This document shows, piece by piece, positions 44,109-51,833 of a DNA stretch of 64,000 nucleotides (position 1 is the first letter of the stretch; each line of letters begins with the position of its first letter). The notes under the pieces were generated by a model, which saw only the letters and a list, made by a program, of their open reading frames with translations, was not told where the DNA came from and ran no database searches. Where the stretch lies: positions 51,258 through 115,257 of the forward strand of contig DGAU01000025.1 of assembly GCA_002384055.1 (NCBI GenBank), in the 5' to 3' direction. Made by a program: the position numbers and the translations under genes. The DNA comes from Flavobacteriaceae bacterium UBA4022. GTDB lineage: Bacteria > Bacteroidota > Bacteroidia > Flavobacteriales > Flavobacteriaceae.

Positions 44109-44412
44109 TTGTAAAAATGTTAGTTAATAATTGGTTTTACATCTGCCGCAAGAAACTACAATCCATTTTTTGGACCGAATCTCTGCGGTTCAATAGTTTT
44201 TCGAAATTAGCATTATTTTTTTAAACTATATCAACTTTTTTTGAGGCTGCTCCAGTCATTTAAGGATCCGCGCCCATTCTGCACGACAAATTCAGACAAA
44301 GTAAGCAAAGCAATTTTAGCGCAGCTTTTATCCGGAATCAGCAAATCAGGTGTGACCCTGAGGAATTTTAGCCCTTAATTTATAAATGCGCATAACCACA
44401 ACAAGGGTTTTA
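44109..44412. other. Intergenic region without a recognisable gene
   Basis: An A+T-rich 304-base stretch between the divergent barrel and XRE genes. I see no open frame with family features, no RNA fold I can name and no full -33/-7 pair for the barrel gene. Confidence 0.5.
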
Positions 44413-44443
44413 TTGCGGCAACACTCAGATACCACTATACTTG
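44413..44443 (+). promoter_or_regulatory. Promoter-like sequence of the XRE gene
   Basis: TTG at 44413-44415, a 20-base spacer and TATACTTG at 44436-44443 (one base off TANNTTTG). The box ends 4 bases before the ATG at 44448, so the transcript would be leaderless or nearly so. Confidence 0.45.
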
Positions 44444-44447
44444 TGGC

Positions 44448-44666
44448 ATGAATCAAAAAATCGCTCAACGCGTCAAGGAGTTGCGTTGTCAATCAGGTAT
44501 CTCACAGGAGTCATTGTCTCATTTGGCCCAATTAGATCGCAAATACATTGGGATCATCGAAAAAGGCCAAACCAATGTTTCGGTAAAGGTATTGTCAAAG
44601 ATATGCGAAGCCTTGGACAGTGATCTTGAAGCCTTCTTTGCAGGGATAGAGAAACCTCATCTGTAA
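44448..44666 (+). CDS. XRE-family helix-turn-helix regulator
   Basis: A 72-residue single-domain DNA-binding protein. The HTH covers nearly the whole chain (RVKELRCQSGISQESLSHLA, then DRKYIGIIEKGQTNVSVKVL). The size and the DRKYIGIIEKGQTN core match both small chromosomal XRE regulators and control proteins of restriction-modification systems. No restriction enzyme or methylase is next to it, so the target is unknown. Confidence 0.85.
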   Translation: MNQKIAQRVKELRCQSGISQESLSHLAQLDRKYIGIIEKGQTNVSVKVLSKICEALDSDLEAFFAGIEKPHL

Positions 44667-44748
44667 TGGTGTTTTGCGACAAAATGGGCCACAGAACTTC
44701 CCTTGCTTTGTTTGACAAATAATAAAGAAGTAGTGGTTATTGTTTTCC

Positions 44749-45300
44749 CTATTGGATCAGACCCGTGATCTTTTTATTCATAGGCTTTGTTATCGAATAA
44801 AAGTAGTCGACAAGCGCGCCCTTTTCATCAACCAAGTATTTTTGGAAATTCCACTTAACTGAAGAGCTTGACTTACCGTTTTTCGTCTTATTGGTCAACC
44901 ACTGATATAATGGGTGCTGATTATCGCCTTTGACTTCTATTTTGGCCGTGAGCGGAAAGTCAACACTATAATTAGCGCGACAAAAGGATTCAATTTGCGC
45001 CTCGGTCCCTGGCTCCTGACCTCCGAACTGATTACAGGGCAAACCAATGACGACCAACTTATCTTTGTAGGTCGTATAGAGCTCTTGCAAGCCATCGTAT
45101 TGCGAGGTAAACCCACATTCTGAAGCAACATTAACGAAAAGGATTTTTTTGCCACGGTATTGGCTCAGATCAATGGAAGCTCCATTGATGTCGGTTAATG
45201 ATATATCGTATATTGATTCCATAGCGTTTGAAGAAGACGGGTTTTGTGCACAACCTAAAGTGGCCACTAGCAATAAACCGCCTAATAATTTCTTGAACAT
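44749..45300 (-). CDS. Glutathione-peroxidase-family lipoprotein
   Basis: A 183-residue thiol peroxidase. The signal MFKKLLGGLLLVATLGC with lipobox TLGC places it in the envelope. The catalytic elements of the family are present: Cys in NVASECGFTSQY, Gln in LPCNQFGGQEPG and Trp in VKWNFQKYLV. The second Cys of LPCNQF is present, but the CxxxxC resolving Cys of typical plant-type enzymes is not obvious. Thioredoxin is the usual reductant for bacterial members. A 16-base direct repeat lies on each side of the gene. Confidence 0.92.
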   Translation of the reverse strand: MFKKLLGGLLLVATLGCAQNPSSSNAMESIYDISLTDINGASIDLSQYRGKKILFVNVASECGFTSQYDGLQELYTTYKDKLVVIGLPCNQFGGQEPGTEAQIESFCRANYSVDFPLTAKIEVKGDNQHPLYQWLTNKTKNGKSSSSVKWNFQKYLVDEKGALVDYFYSITKPMNKKITGLIQ

Positions 45301-45506
45301 TGTTTTTTTGTAAAGGTAGGACTCCTTTGTGATTATGCGCCATGGCTTACAAAATTTTTGTGATCTATGAATCTCATGGCAGGATCACCTGCAGAGACCT
45401 CTTACGAACAGGCTCAGTTTTGGCATCACTGCCTGCGGCTAATGATCCGATATTCAAAATCGTCCTGTGAGTCATGGGCCACAGAACTTAAATCCCTCCC
45501 AAAAAC

Positions 45507-45540
45507 AAAAAAAAGGCCCTCGAAAGAGGGCCTTTTTTTT
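45507..45540 (-). terminator. Intrinsic terminator after tRNA-Leu
   Basis: GGCCCTC and GAGGGCC pair around a GAAA loop, flanked by long A and T runs. It lies directly after the 3' end of tRNA-Leu on the minus strand. Confidence 0.88.
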
Positions 45541-45541
45541 G

Positions 45542-45627
45542 TACAGAAGACGGGACTTGAACCCGTACGGACATTACTGCCCACTGGATTTTAAGTCCAG
45601 CGTGTCTACCAATTCCACCACTTCTGC
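45542..45627 (-). tRNA. tRNA-Leu (anticodon TAA)
   Basis: An 86-base tRNA on the minus strand. The acceptor GCAGAAG pairs with CTTCTGT (one G-U pair), discriminator A. The anticodon stem is CTGGA/TCCAG with loop CTTAAAA, giving TAA. It has the long variable arm of a class II tRNA and a TTCAAGT T-loop. The 3' CCA is not encoded. Confidence 0.95.
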
Positions 45628-45637
45628 AACAGTAGAT

Positions 45638-45668
45638 AAAAAAAGCCGAATAAATTTCGGCTTTTTTT
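45638..45668 (-). terminator. Terminator-like hairpin between tRNA-Gly and tRNA-Leu
   Basis: GCCGAA pairs with TTCGGC inside long A/T runs. It begins 2 bases after tRNA-Gly and ends 11 bases before tRNA-Leu on the minus strand. It looks like a full terminator but lies inside the apparent tRNA transcript. Confidence 0.75.
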
Positions 45669-45669
45669 G

Positions 45670-45742
45670 AGCGAAAAACGGGATTCGAACCCGCGACCTC
45701 CACCTTGGCAAGGTGGCGCTCTACCAACTGAGCTATTTTCGC
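45670..45742 (-). tRNA. tRNA-Gly (anticodon GCC)
   Basis: A 73-base tRNA on the minus strand. The acceptor GCGAAAA pairs with TTTTCGC, discriminator T. The anticodon stem is CCACC/GGTGG with loop TTGCCAA, giving GCC. The D-arm AGCTCAGTTGGTAGAGC and T-loop GGTTCGAATCC are standard. No encoded CCA. Confidence 0.96.
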
Positions 45743-45779
45743 GTTATATAATGAACGTCACTCCTTAAAGAAGCGGGAG

Positions 45780-45808
45780 CAAATTTAAAATTTTTAGCAC
45801 AATTACAA
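45780..45808 (-). promoter_or_regulatory. Promoter of the tRNA genes
   Basis: On the minus strand: TTG at 45806-45808, an 18-base spacer and TAAATTTG at 45780-45787, a full consensus match 37 bases before tRNA-Gly. Confidence 0.6.
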
Positions 45809-45841
45809 AGCTATTTTTAAGAAAAAAAGCAGCGATGTCTA

Positions 45842-48457
45842 TTATTTTTTGCCCTCGGGATCGCTCCCCTTAACCAACATCCTCTTGATGTCGTTTAAGG
45901 CGTTCAAAGCCGCTACAGGCGTCAATCCATCAATATCCATGGACACAATTCTTTGTTTGATTTCTTCTAATAGCGGATCGTCCAATTGGAAAAAACTCAA
46001 TTGCATTTCAGAATCTGCTGCAGCTTTGACCTCCGCATGTCGCTCTTTGGCACCATGAGAGGCTTCAAGGCGCTTCAGGATTTCTTCGGCCCGAGAAATA
46101 ACCCGCTTGGGCATACCGGCCATTTTGGCCACATGGATCCCAAAACTATGCTCCGAACCGCCAGGCACTAGGGTGCGCATAAACAATACAGTGTCTTTTA
46201 ATTCTTTGACGGAAACATTGTAATTTTTGATGCGCTCAAAGGTTTCCGACATGTCATTAAGCTCGTGGTAATGCGTGGCAAAAAGTGTTTTGGCTTGCGT
46301 TGGGTGCTCGTGCAAAAATTCACTGATGGACCAGGCGATAGAAATTCCATCATAGGTGCTGGTCCCCCGCCCAATCTCGTCCAATAGGATCAAGCTCCGC
46401 TCAGATACATTATTGAGAATACTGGCCGTTTCGTTCATTTCGACCATAAAAGTCGATTCGCCCATAGAGATGTTGTCACTGGCGCCCACACGGGTAAATA
46501 TTTTATCAACTACACCCATCGTGACGGCCTTTGCCGGCACATAGCTCCCCATCTGGGCCATGATGACAATAAGGGCCGTTTGGCGCAGCAAGGCACTCTT
46601 ACCGCTCATATTAGGACCAGTAATCATGATCATCTGTTGGGTGCTGCGGTCTAAGAAAACATCATTGGCGATATAAGGGGTGTCTTCAGATAACTGGGTT
46701 TCAATCACCGGGTGACGCCCTTGTTTGATGGCCAAGTCAAAGGAATCGTTGAACTCGGGACAAACATAATTCGAGCGCTGGGCCAACTCTGCAAAACCCG
46801 ATAAGCAATCAAGCTGGGCCAAGGCCTGTGCGGTTTGTTGAATGGCCGAAACATAGGGCAATATTTCTTGAATCAAAGCCAAAAACAATGTTTGCTCTAA
46901 ACCAGAAATACGTTCCTCTGCGCCATATATCTTGGATTCGTATTCTTTTAATTCTTCGGTAATATAGCGCTCGGCGTTGACCAGTGTTTGTTTTCTGATC
47001 CACTGAGGCGGCACTTTGTCTTTGTGCGCATTGCGCACTTCTATATAATATCCAAAAACATTATTACTGGCAATTTTAAGCGATGTGATACCGGTTTCTT
47101 CTTGATGGCCTTCGAGCATTTTTTGCAAATGTTCTTTGCCACCAAAAGCAATCGATCGCAGTTCGTCAAGGGCGACATTAACTCCTTGGGCAATAACATT
47201 TCCTTTGTTCCAATGCACTGCAGCCTCTGGGTCGAGGGTTTGCTCGATCTTGAGACATAAAGCGGTGCAGGGATCTATTTGCGCCGAAAGCGCCTCTAGT
47301 GCTTTGTTATTGGAGGTCGCTGCCAAATCTTTGAGAGACTCCGTAGCCCTTAAAGACCGGCCTAGCATAACCACCTCTCGAGGATTGATCTTACCCGTAG
47401 CCGTTTTAGACACCAGGCGTTCTAAATCGCCCACACTTTTGAGGCTATGGCGGAGCTCAGCGCGTTGCTGTTGTTGCGCCACCCAATAGCGAACAATATC
47501 CTGGCGGTCTTTGATTGCTGCAACGGTTTTGAGTGGCAAGGCGAGCCATCGTTTCAACAATCGTCCGCCCATAGGCGATATGGTGTGGTCCATGACTCCC
47601 ATAAGGGTTGCCGCATTACTGGATTGTCCTTGATGCAGTTCCAAATTGCGCATGGTGAATTGATCCATCCACACATAGGTGTCTTGAGCAATCCTACTGA
47701 TTTTGGTGATGTGGTCCAATCTGTGGTGTTGGGTCTCCCCCAAATAATGCATCACCGCACCGGCCGCTATGCCCCCCATAGTCCTATCCTGCAATCCAAA
47801 GCCTTTGAGGCTCTTGGTTTTAAAGTGACCTAAGAGCAGGTCATGGGTATAATCAGGCTGAAACACCCATTCTTCTAAGAAAAAACAATGCAGTCTATGG
47901 CCAAAATGCGTGTTGACCAATTTGCGTTGTTGCTTGTTGAAGAGGACCTCCGACGGATTGAAATTCTGTAACAAGGCATCTATGGTCTGAAGTGGCCCTT
48001 CGGCCATCAGAAATTCGCCGGTACTGACATCCAAAAACGAAACGCCGCAGATGGCATCTGTCAGATGTACCGCAGCCAAAAAGTTATTGGTTTTGCTCTG
48101 GAGAATATCGTCATTGAGCGCCACCCCAGGGGTAATGAGTTCGGTCACACCGCGCTTGACAATGGTCTTGGTTTGTTTGGGGTCTTCGAGCTGGTCGCAG
48201 ATAGCGACACGGCAACCGGCCATCACCAGTTTCGGCAAATAAGTATTGACAGAGTGGTGCGGAAAACCTGCCAACTCGGTTTGGTCGCCCCCATTGTTGC
48301 GGGCAGTCAATGTAATGTTCAGTATTTTGGCGGCTTTCACTGCATCCTGACCAAAAGTCTCGTAAAAATCCCCTACACGAAACAACAGCAAAGCATCGGG
48401 ATACTTGGCTTTGATCCCATTGTATTGTTGCATTAAAGGCGTGATTTTTTTGGCCAT
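45842..48457 (-). CDS. mutS: DNA mismatch repair protein MutS
   Basis: Recognises base mismatches and starts methyl-independent repair in this phylum. The 871-residue protein has the mismatch-binding Phe-x-Glu in RVGDFYETFG near residues 27-36. The core and clamp domains lie in the middle. The C-terminal ATPase has Walker A GPNMSGKSALLRQTA, LILLDEIGRGTSTYDG (Walker B and signature) and FATHYHEL. The length is normal for MutS1. mutL is not in the window. It is divergent from the methyltransferase gene. Confidence 0.97.
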   Translation of the reverse strand: MAKKITPLMQQYNGIKAKYPDALLLFRVGDFYETFGQDAVKAAKILNITLTARNNGGDQTELAGFPHHSVNTYLPKLVMAGCRVAICDQLEDPKQTKTIVKRGVTELITPGVALNDDILQSKTNNFLAAVHLTDAICGVSFLDVSTGEFLMAEGPLQTIDALLQNFNPSEVLFNKQQRKLVNTHFGHRLHCFFLEEWVFQPDYTHDLLLGHFKTKSLKGFGLQDRTMGGIAAGAVMHYLGETQHHRLDHITKISRIAQDTYVWMDQFTMRNLELHQGQSSNAATLMGVMDHTISPMGGRLLKRWLALPLKTVAAIKDRQDIVRYWVAQQQQRAELRHSLKSVGDLERLVSKTATGKINPREVVMLGRSLRATESLKDLAATSNNKALEALSAQIDPCTALCLKIEQTLDPEAAVHWNKGNVIAQGVNVALDELRSIAFGGKEHLQKMLEGHQEETGITSLKIASNNVFGYYIEVRNAHKDKVPPQWIRKQTLVNAERYITEELKEYESKIYGAEERISGLEQTLFLALIQEILPYVSAIQQTAQALAQLDCLSGFAELAQRSNYVCPEFNDSFDLAIKQGRHPVIETQLSEDTPYIANDVFLDRSTQQMIMITGPNMSGKSALLRQTALIVIMAQMGSYVPAKAVTMGVVDKIFTRVGASDNISMGESTFMVEMNETASILNNVSERSLILLDEIGRGTSTYDGISIAWSISEFLHEHPTQAKTLFATHYHELNDMSETFERIKNYNVSVKELKDTVLFMRTLVPGGSEHSFGIHVAKMAGMPKRVISRAEEILKRLEASHGAKERHAEVKAAADSEMQLSFFQLDDPLLEEIKQRIVSMDIDGLTPVAALNALNDIKRMLVKGSDPEGKK

Positions 48458-48564
48458 AGTGCCGAGGCTATTCTCTTCGAGCTAAAGTACTTATTAATTG
48501 AATTTTTAGGAAATTTAGGCCGATAAGTTTTTGCGGGTTTCTCCTAAAACCGTCACGAAAGTTT

Positions 48565-48572
48565 TATTTTTG
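48565..48572 (+). promoter_or_regulatory. -7 box of the RNA methyltransferase gene
   Basis: TATTTTTG matches TANNTTTG and ends 7 bases before the ATG at 48580. No TTG at -33 spacing. Confidence 0.45.
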
Positions 48573-48579
48573 CGCTCAG

Positions 48580-49128
48580 ATGAAACACCGCAAATTAGCC
48601 AACAGCGAATTACACCGTCCCGAACCCGAAGCTTTAAGCGCCCTAAAACGGCATCCTTTGATTGTGGTTTTGGATCAGGTGCGCAGCCTCAATAATGTGG
48701 GGTCTGTATTCCGCACTGCCGATGCTTTTTTGGTGGAGCATATATATTTATGTGGGATTACCGCCACACCGCCACATCGTGATATTCAAAAAACAGCACT
48801 CGGCGCAACCGAAACAGTGCCCTGGAGTCACCGAAACGACACGGTCGCCTTGGTCCTGGAACTCCAAGCCAAAGGGGTTCGGGTCTGGGCTGTGGAACAG
48901 GCCGAAAACGCCATCTGGCTCAGCCAATATAAGGGCCATCCAACAGAGCCTCAAGCCTTTGTTTTTGGCAATGAAGTTAAAGGCGTAGATCAAGCAGTTA
49001 TCGATGTATGCGATGGCGTCATCGAAATTCCACAGGAGGGTGCCAAGCATTCTCTTAATATCGCGGTCAGCGCGGGTGTGGTTTTGTGGGAAGCCTTTCG
49101 ACAGCATAAGGCCTTAATGGGCCAATAA
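48580..49128 (+). CDS. SpoU/TrmH-family RNA 2'-O-methyltransferase
   Basis: A 182-residue SPOUT-class enzyme. The N-terminus has the VLDQVRSLNNVGSVFRTADA motif, with the Asn-Asn-x-Gly and Arg of the active site. The knot motifs are FVFGNEVKGVDQAV and IEIPQEGAKHSLNIAVSAGV. It is a minimal SpoU enzyme without an extra N-terminal RNA-binding domain. The target (tRNA or rRNA nucleotide) cannot be told from sequence. Its stop overlaps the convergent folK-dNK stop by 15 bases. Confidence 0.9.
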   Translation: MKHRKLANSELHRPEPEALSALKRHPLIVVLDQVRSLNNVGSVFRTADAFLVEHIYLCGITATPPHRDIQKTALGATETVPWSHRNDTVALVLELQAKGVRVWAVEQAENAIWLSQYKGHPTEPQAFVFGNEVKGVDQAVIDVCDGVIEIPQEGAKHSLNIAVSAGVVLWEAFRQHKALMGQ

Positions 49129-50235
49129 GCGGCGCACCACGATCAAGTAATCTTTTCTGTTGTGCACAAAATCCAAATCGGTGATGTCGATACGGCACAA
49201 AGGACTTCCAATCTCGCCACTGTTCAGGTACGTTTGATAACCCGCATGGATTTGCTGCAAGTATTCCGGAGCAATCGACTGCTCATAATCCCGACCCCGC
49301 TTTTGGATATTGTCGAGTAAGCGATCCGTCGATTGGGCCAAATAAACATACAGATTGGGCCGTGGTACTTCACGGTGCATCAGATGAAAGAACTTCTGAT
49401 ACAGGGTAAATTCCGGTTCAGACAAGGTGATTTTTGCAAAAATCAAAGACTTGAATCGGTCGTAGTCGGCAATCACCAAATCCCGAAACAAATCGTATTG
49501 GGTGGACTGTTCCACCAATTGCTGATAGCGATCCGCCAAAAAAGACATCTCCAAAGGGAATGCAAACCGATCCGCATCTTTATAAAACTCAGGCAAAAAC
49601 GCATTGTCCTTAAAACGCTCTAAAATCAATTTACCGTTAAAATCGTGAGCCAACATACGCGCCAAACTGGTTTTTCCGGCGCCTATATTACCTTCGATAG
49701 CGATGTATTTTAGCCGGGCAAGATCCAAGTCTTTTATCGGGTTGCGCAACCACTTGGCGAGCTTAGTAAGGCTGCTCTGGTCGGTTGTTTGCGCGAGCAA
49801 TTCCTGGGCGGTGGCCTTAAGGGGCTCATGCCGCAAATTGGGGTAAATCTCTGCCAATGGTTCTAGAACGAATCGGCGATTTTGAATCTGTGGATGTGGC
49901 AGGGTGAGGGTTTTGGTATCGAGCACAACCTGCTGGTAAAAAAGCAAATCCAAATCAATACAACGCGCGCTGTATCCATTGACAGAGCGCACCCGGCCCA
50001 ACTTATTTTCGATGGACAATAGATGCTCCAAAACCTCTTGTGGACTTAAGCGCGTTTCTATATGCGCCACAGCGTTATAAAAGTCTTCTCCCGCGAACCC
50101 CATAGCCGGAGATTGGTAAACACCCGATATTTTGACCAGACGACCGACCTCTTCGAACAGCAGGTCGGTGGCTTTCTGCAGCCAATCAAATCGATGACCC
50201 TGGTTGCTTCCCAAGCCAACATAAATATTTTGCAA
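49114..50235 (-). CDS. folK: FolK-deoxynucleoside kinase fusion
   Basis: A 373-residue two-domain cytosolic protein. Residues 1-150 are hydroxymethyldihydropterin pyrophosphokinase (YVGLGSNQGHR, RCIDLDLLFY and HPQIQNRRFVLEPLAEI), the folate-synthesis step before FolP. Residues about 175-373 are a deoxynucleoside kinase (P-loop GNIGAGKT at 182-189, DLVIADYDRFKS, IQKRGRDYEQSI). Start is TTG (no in-frame ATG upstream). The fusion joins folate and nucleotide salvage, matching thyA, folA and the first kinase at 27 kb. Such fusions are known in Bacteroidota. Domain order is certain; metabolic coupling is inference. Confidence 0.93.
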   Translation of the reverse strand: MQNIYVGLGSNQGHRFDWLQKATDLLFEEVGRLVKISGVYQSPAMGFAGEDFYNAVAHIETRLSPQEVLEHLLSIENKLGRVRSVNGYSARCIDLDLLFYQQVVLDTKTLTLPHPQIQNRRFVLEPLAEIYPNLRHEPLKATAQELLAQTTDQSSLTKLAKWLRNPIKDLDLARLKYIAIEGNIGAGKTSLARMLAHDFNGKLILERFKDNAFLPEFYKDADRFAFPLEMSFLADRYQQLVEQSTQYDLFRDLVIADYDRFKSLIFAKITLSEPEFTLYQKFFHLMHREVPRPNLYVYLAQSTDRLLDNIQKRGRDYEQSIAPEYLQQIHAGYQTYLNSGEIGSPLCRIDITDLDFVHNRKDYLIVVRRLLAH

Positions 50236-50318
50236 TGGATCGATAATAGATTACTTTTACGTCAAACGAAATTAATCAACTGGCGCGTAACCAGCGTATA
50301 TTTCTCAAAAAAAGTCTG

Positions 50319-51008
50319 ATGAATTCTACCGACAAAGCTTTGGCCTTTCGCATTTATATGATTTTGGCTTCCCTTTTCATTTGTTCGCTTGTGGTCTCTA
50401 ACCTCATCTTTCAAAAGTTTTTTACCTGGGATTTTTTCGGCCTGTATACTTTCGAAATCTCAGTCGGTATTTTGCCTTACCCCATTACATTTTTGATTAC
50501 TGATCTGATCAGTGAAATGTATGGCAGAAAGATGGCCAACCAAGTCGTTACCGTCGGGATTTTTGCTTCAGTATTTTCGCTATTGATCATCAACGTCTCG
50601 GAATGGGTCCCTGCTACAGATTGGAGCCCCATAAGCGATGGCTTATTCCAAACCGTATTCGGCGCTACGGTGCTGGCGGTAGCGGCATCGATGATGGCCT
50701 ACCTGTTTGCGCAATATATCGACATCCAGCTCTATCACTTTTGGAAGAAAATGACCCAAGGCAAGCATCTTTGGCTGCGCAATAACTTCTCGACTTTCTT
50801 ATCTCAGTTTGTGGATACGTTCACCGTATTATTTTTACTGTGCCTTTTTGGTAAAATAGATTGGGAGCTTTTTGCTGGCTTATTGCTTAGCGGCTATTTG
50901 TTTAAAGTATTAGTCGCAGCATTGGACACCCCATTGATGTATCTTGGAGTGGCTCTTTTTCGTAAAAGATTCAAGCTAAAAGGCTACGAAGAATTAGACT
51001 TAAGCTAG
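50319..51008 (+). CDS. Queuosine precursor transporter (YhhQ family)
   Basis: A 229-residue inner-membrane protein with about six hydrophobic segments. Family signatures are SNLIFQKFFTWDFFGL, ILPYPITFLITDLISEMYG and the later STFLSQFVDTFTVLFLLCLF. YhhQ proteins import the queuosine precursors preQ0/preQ1 for tRNA modification. Its stop overlaps that of the convergent DUF2797 gene by 9 bases. No other queuosine gene is in the window. Confidence 0.9.
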   Translation: MNSTDKALAFRIYMILASLFICSLVVSNLIFQKFFTWDFFGLYTFEISVGILPYPITFLITDLISEMYGRKMANQVVTVGIFASVFSLLIINVSEWVPATDWSPISDGLFQTVFGATVLAVAASMMAYLFAQYIDIQLYHFWKKMTQGKHLWLRNNFSTFLSQFVDTFTVLFLLCLFGKIDWELFAGLLLSGYLFKVLVAALDTPLMYLGVALFRKRFKLKGYEELDLS

Positions 51009-51794
51009 GACATTGATCCCCACGACCAAGCCCTCGTTACTCCTTACATTAAATACGGTTTGGTCCTCAAAAATCAGATATTGACCTTTGATCCCCTTAA
51101 GACGCCCTTGATAAATCGGGGTTTTGGATAGGTTTAAACTTTGTGGCTTGCTTGGATAGGTGAGCACTGGAAAATGCATATGCGTCTCTTTTTCTTGAGA
51201 CAAATAAGGCTTGACTTCTTCGGGTAAAAATGGTGTAAGACGATGTTTCCATTCCGCTAAGTCCACATCCTTGATCTCATTTTTGAGCATCGTCCGCCAA
51301 TTGGTTTTGTCGCTCACATGGTCCTTAAGGGCCACTTCAGCAATTCCCGCTAAATAGCGGTTGGGCACTTCTACCAGAGGCAAAGCTTCATGCGCCCCTT
51401 GATCGATCCATCTGGTTGGAACTTGTGCTTTTCGCGTGACGCCCACCTTGATATTACTGCTATTAGCCAAATAGACGATATGGGGTTGCAACTGCATCTT
51501 TTGCTCATAGGCCAGATCGCGTTCTTCTATACCCAAATGGGCCTTACTTTGCTCCGGATGAATGATCCAATCCGCGGCCTGCGGCACTTCAAAAAAACAA
51601 GATTTACAGAAGCCTTGACGGAAGATGGGTTGACCACTGCCACAAGACAGACACGAATACCCTTTGAAGTTTATTTCAATGGTTTTGTCCAATAATTGAT
51701 TCACTTGCACGAATTGACTACCGAGCTGCAAATAATACTGAATAGGCTCGATAAATTCAGTCGTCATTTTTCTCAAGACACCCTCAAATTGCAT
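51000..51794 (-). CDS. DUF2797 protein with zinc-ribbon motif
   Basis: A 264-residue protein that matches DUF2797. The first part has a probable four-Cys zinc site (CLSCGSGQPIFRQGFCKSCF, about residues 47-66). The middle segment HIVYLANSSNIKVGVTRKAQ and TRWIDQGAHEAL resembles the GIY-YIG nuclease fold, with the Arg-Trp-x-x-Gln-Gly element. The C-terminal part is a strand domain. A nucleic-acid-related role is plausible but unproven. It is divergent from the GH3-like gene with 39 bases between. Confidence 0.82.
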   Translation of the reverse strand: MQFEGVLRKMTTEFIEPIQYYLQLGSQFVQVNQLLDKTIEINFKGYSCLSCGSGQPIFRQGFCKSCFFEVPQAADWIIHPEQSKAHLGIEERDLAYEQKMQLQPHIVYLANSSNIKVGVTRKAQVPTRWIDQGAHEALPLVEVPNRYLAGIAEVALKDHVSDKTNWRTMLKNEIKDVDLAEWKHRLTPFLPEEVKPYLSQEKETHMHFPVLTYPSKPQSLNLSKTPIYQGRLKGIKGQYLIFEDQTVFNVRSNEGLVVGINVLA

Positions 51795-51833
51795 AAAAAA
51801 GCAGTATTTTTAAAAATTAAAGATAAGGTAATT

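Noticed and set aside
44448..44666. Control protein of a restriction-modification system
   Set aside because: The size fits, but no methylase or endonuclease gene is adjacent.
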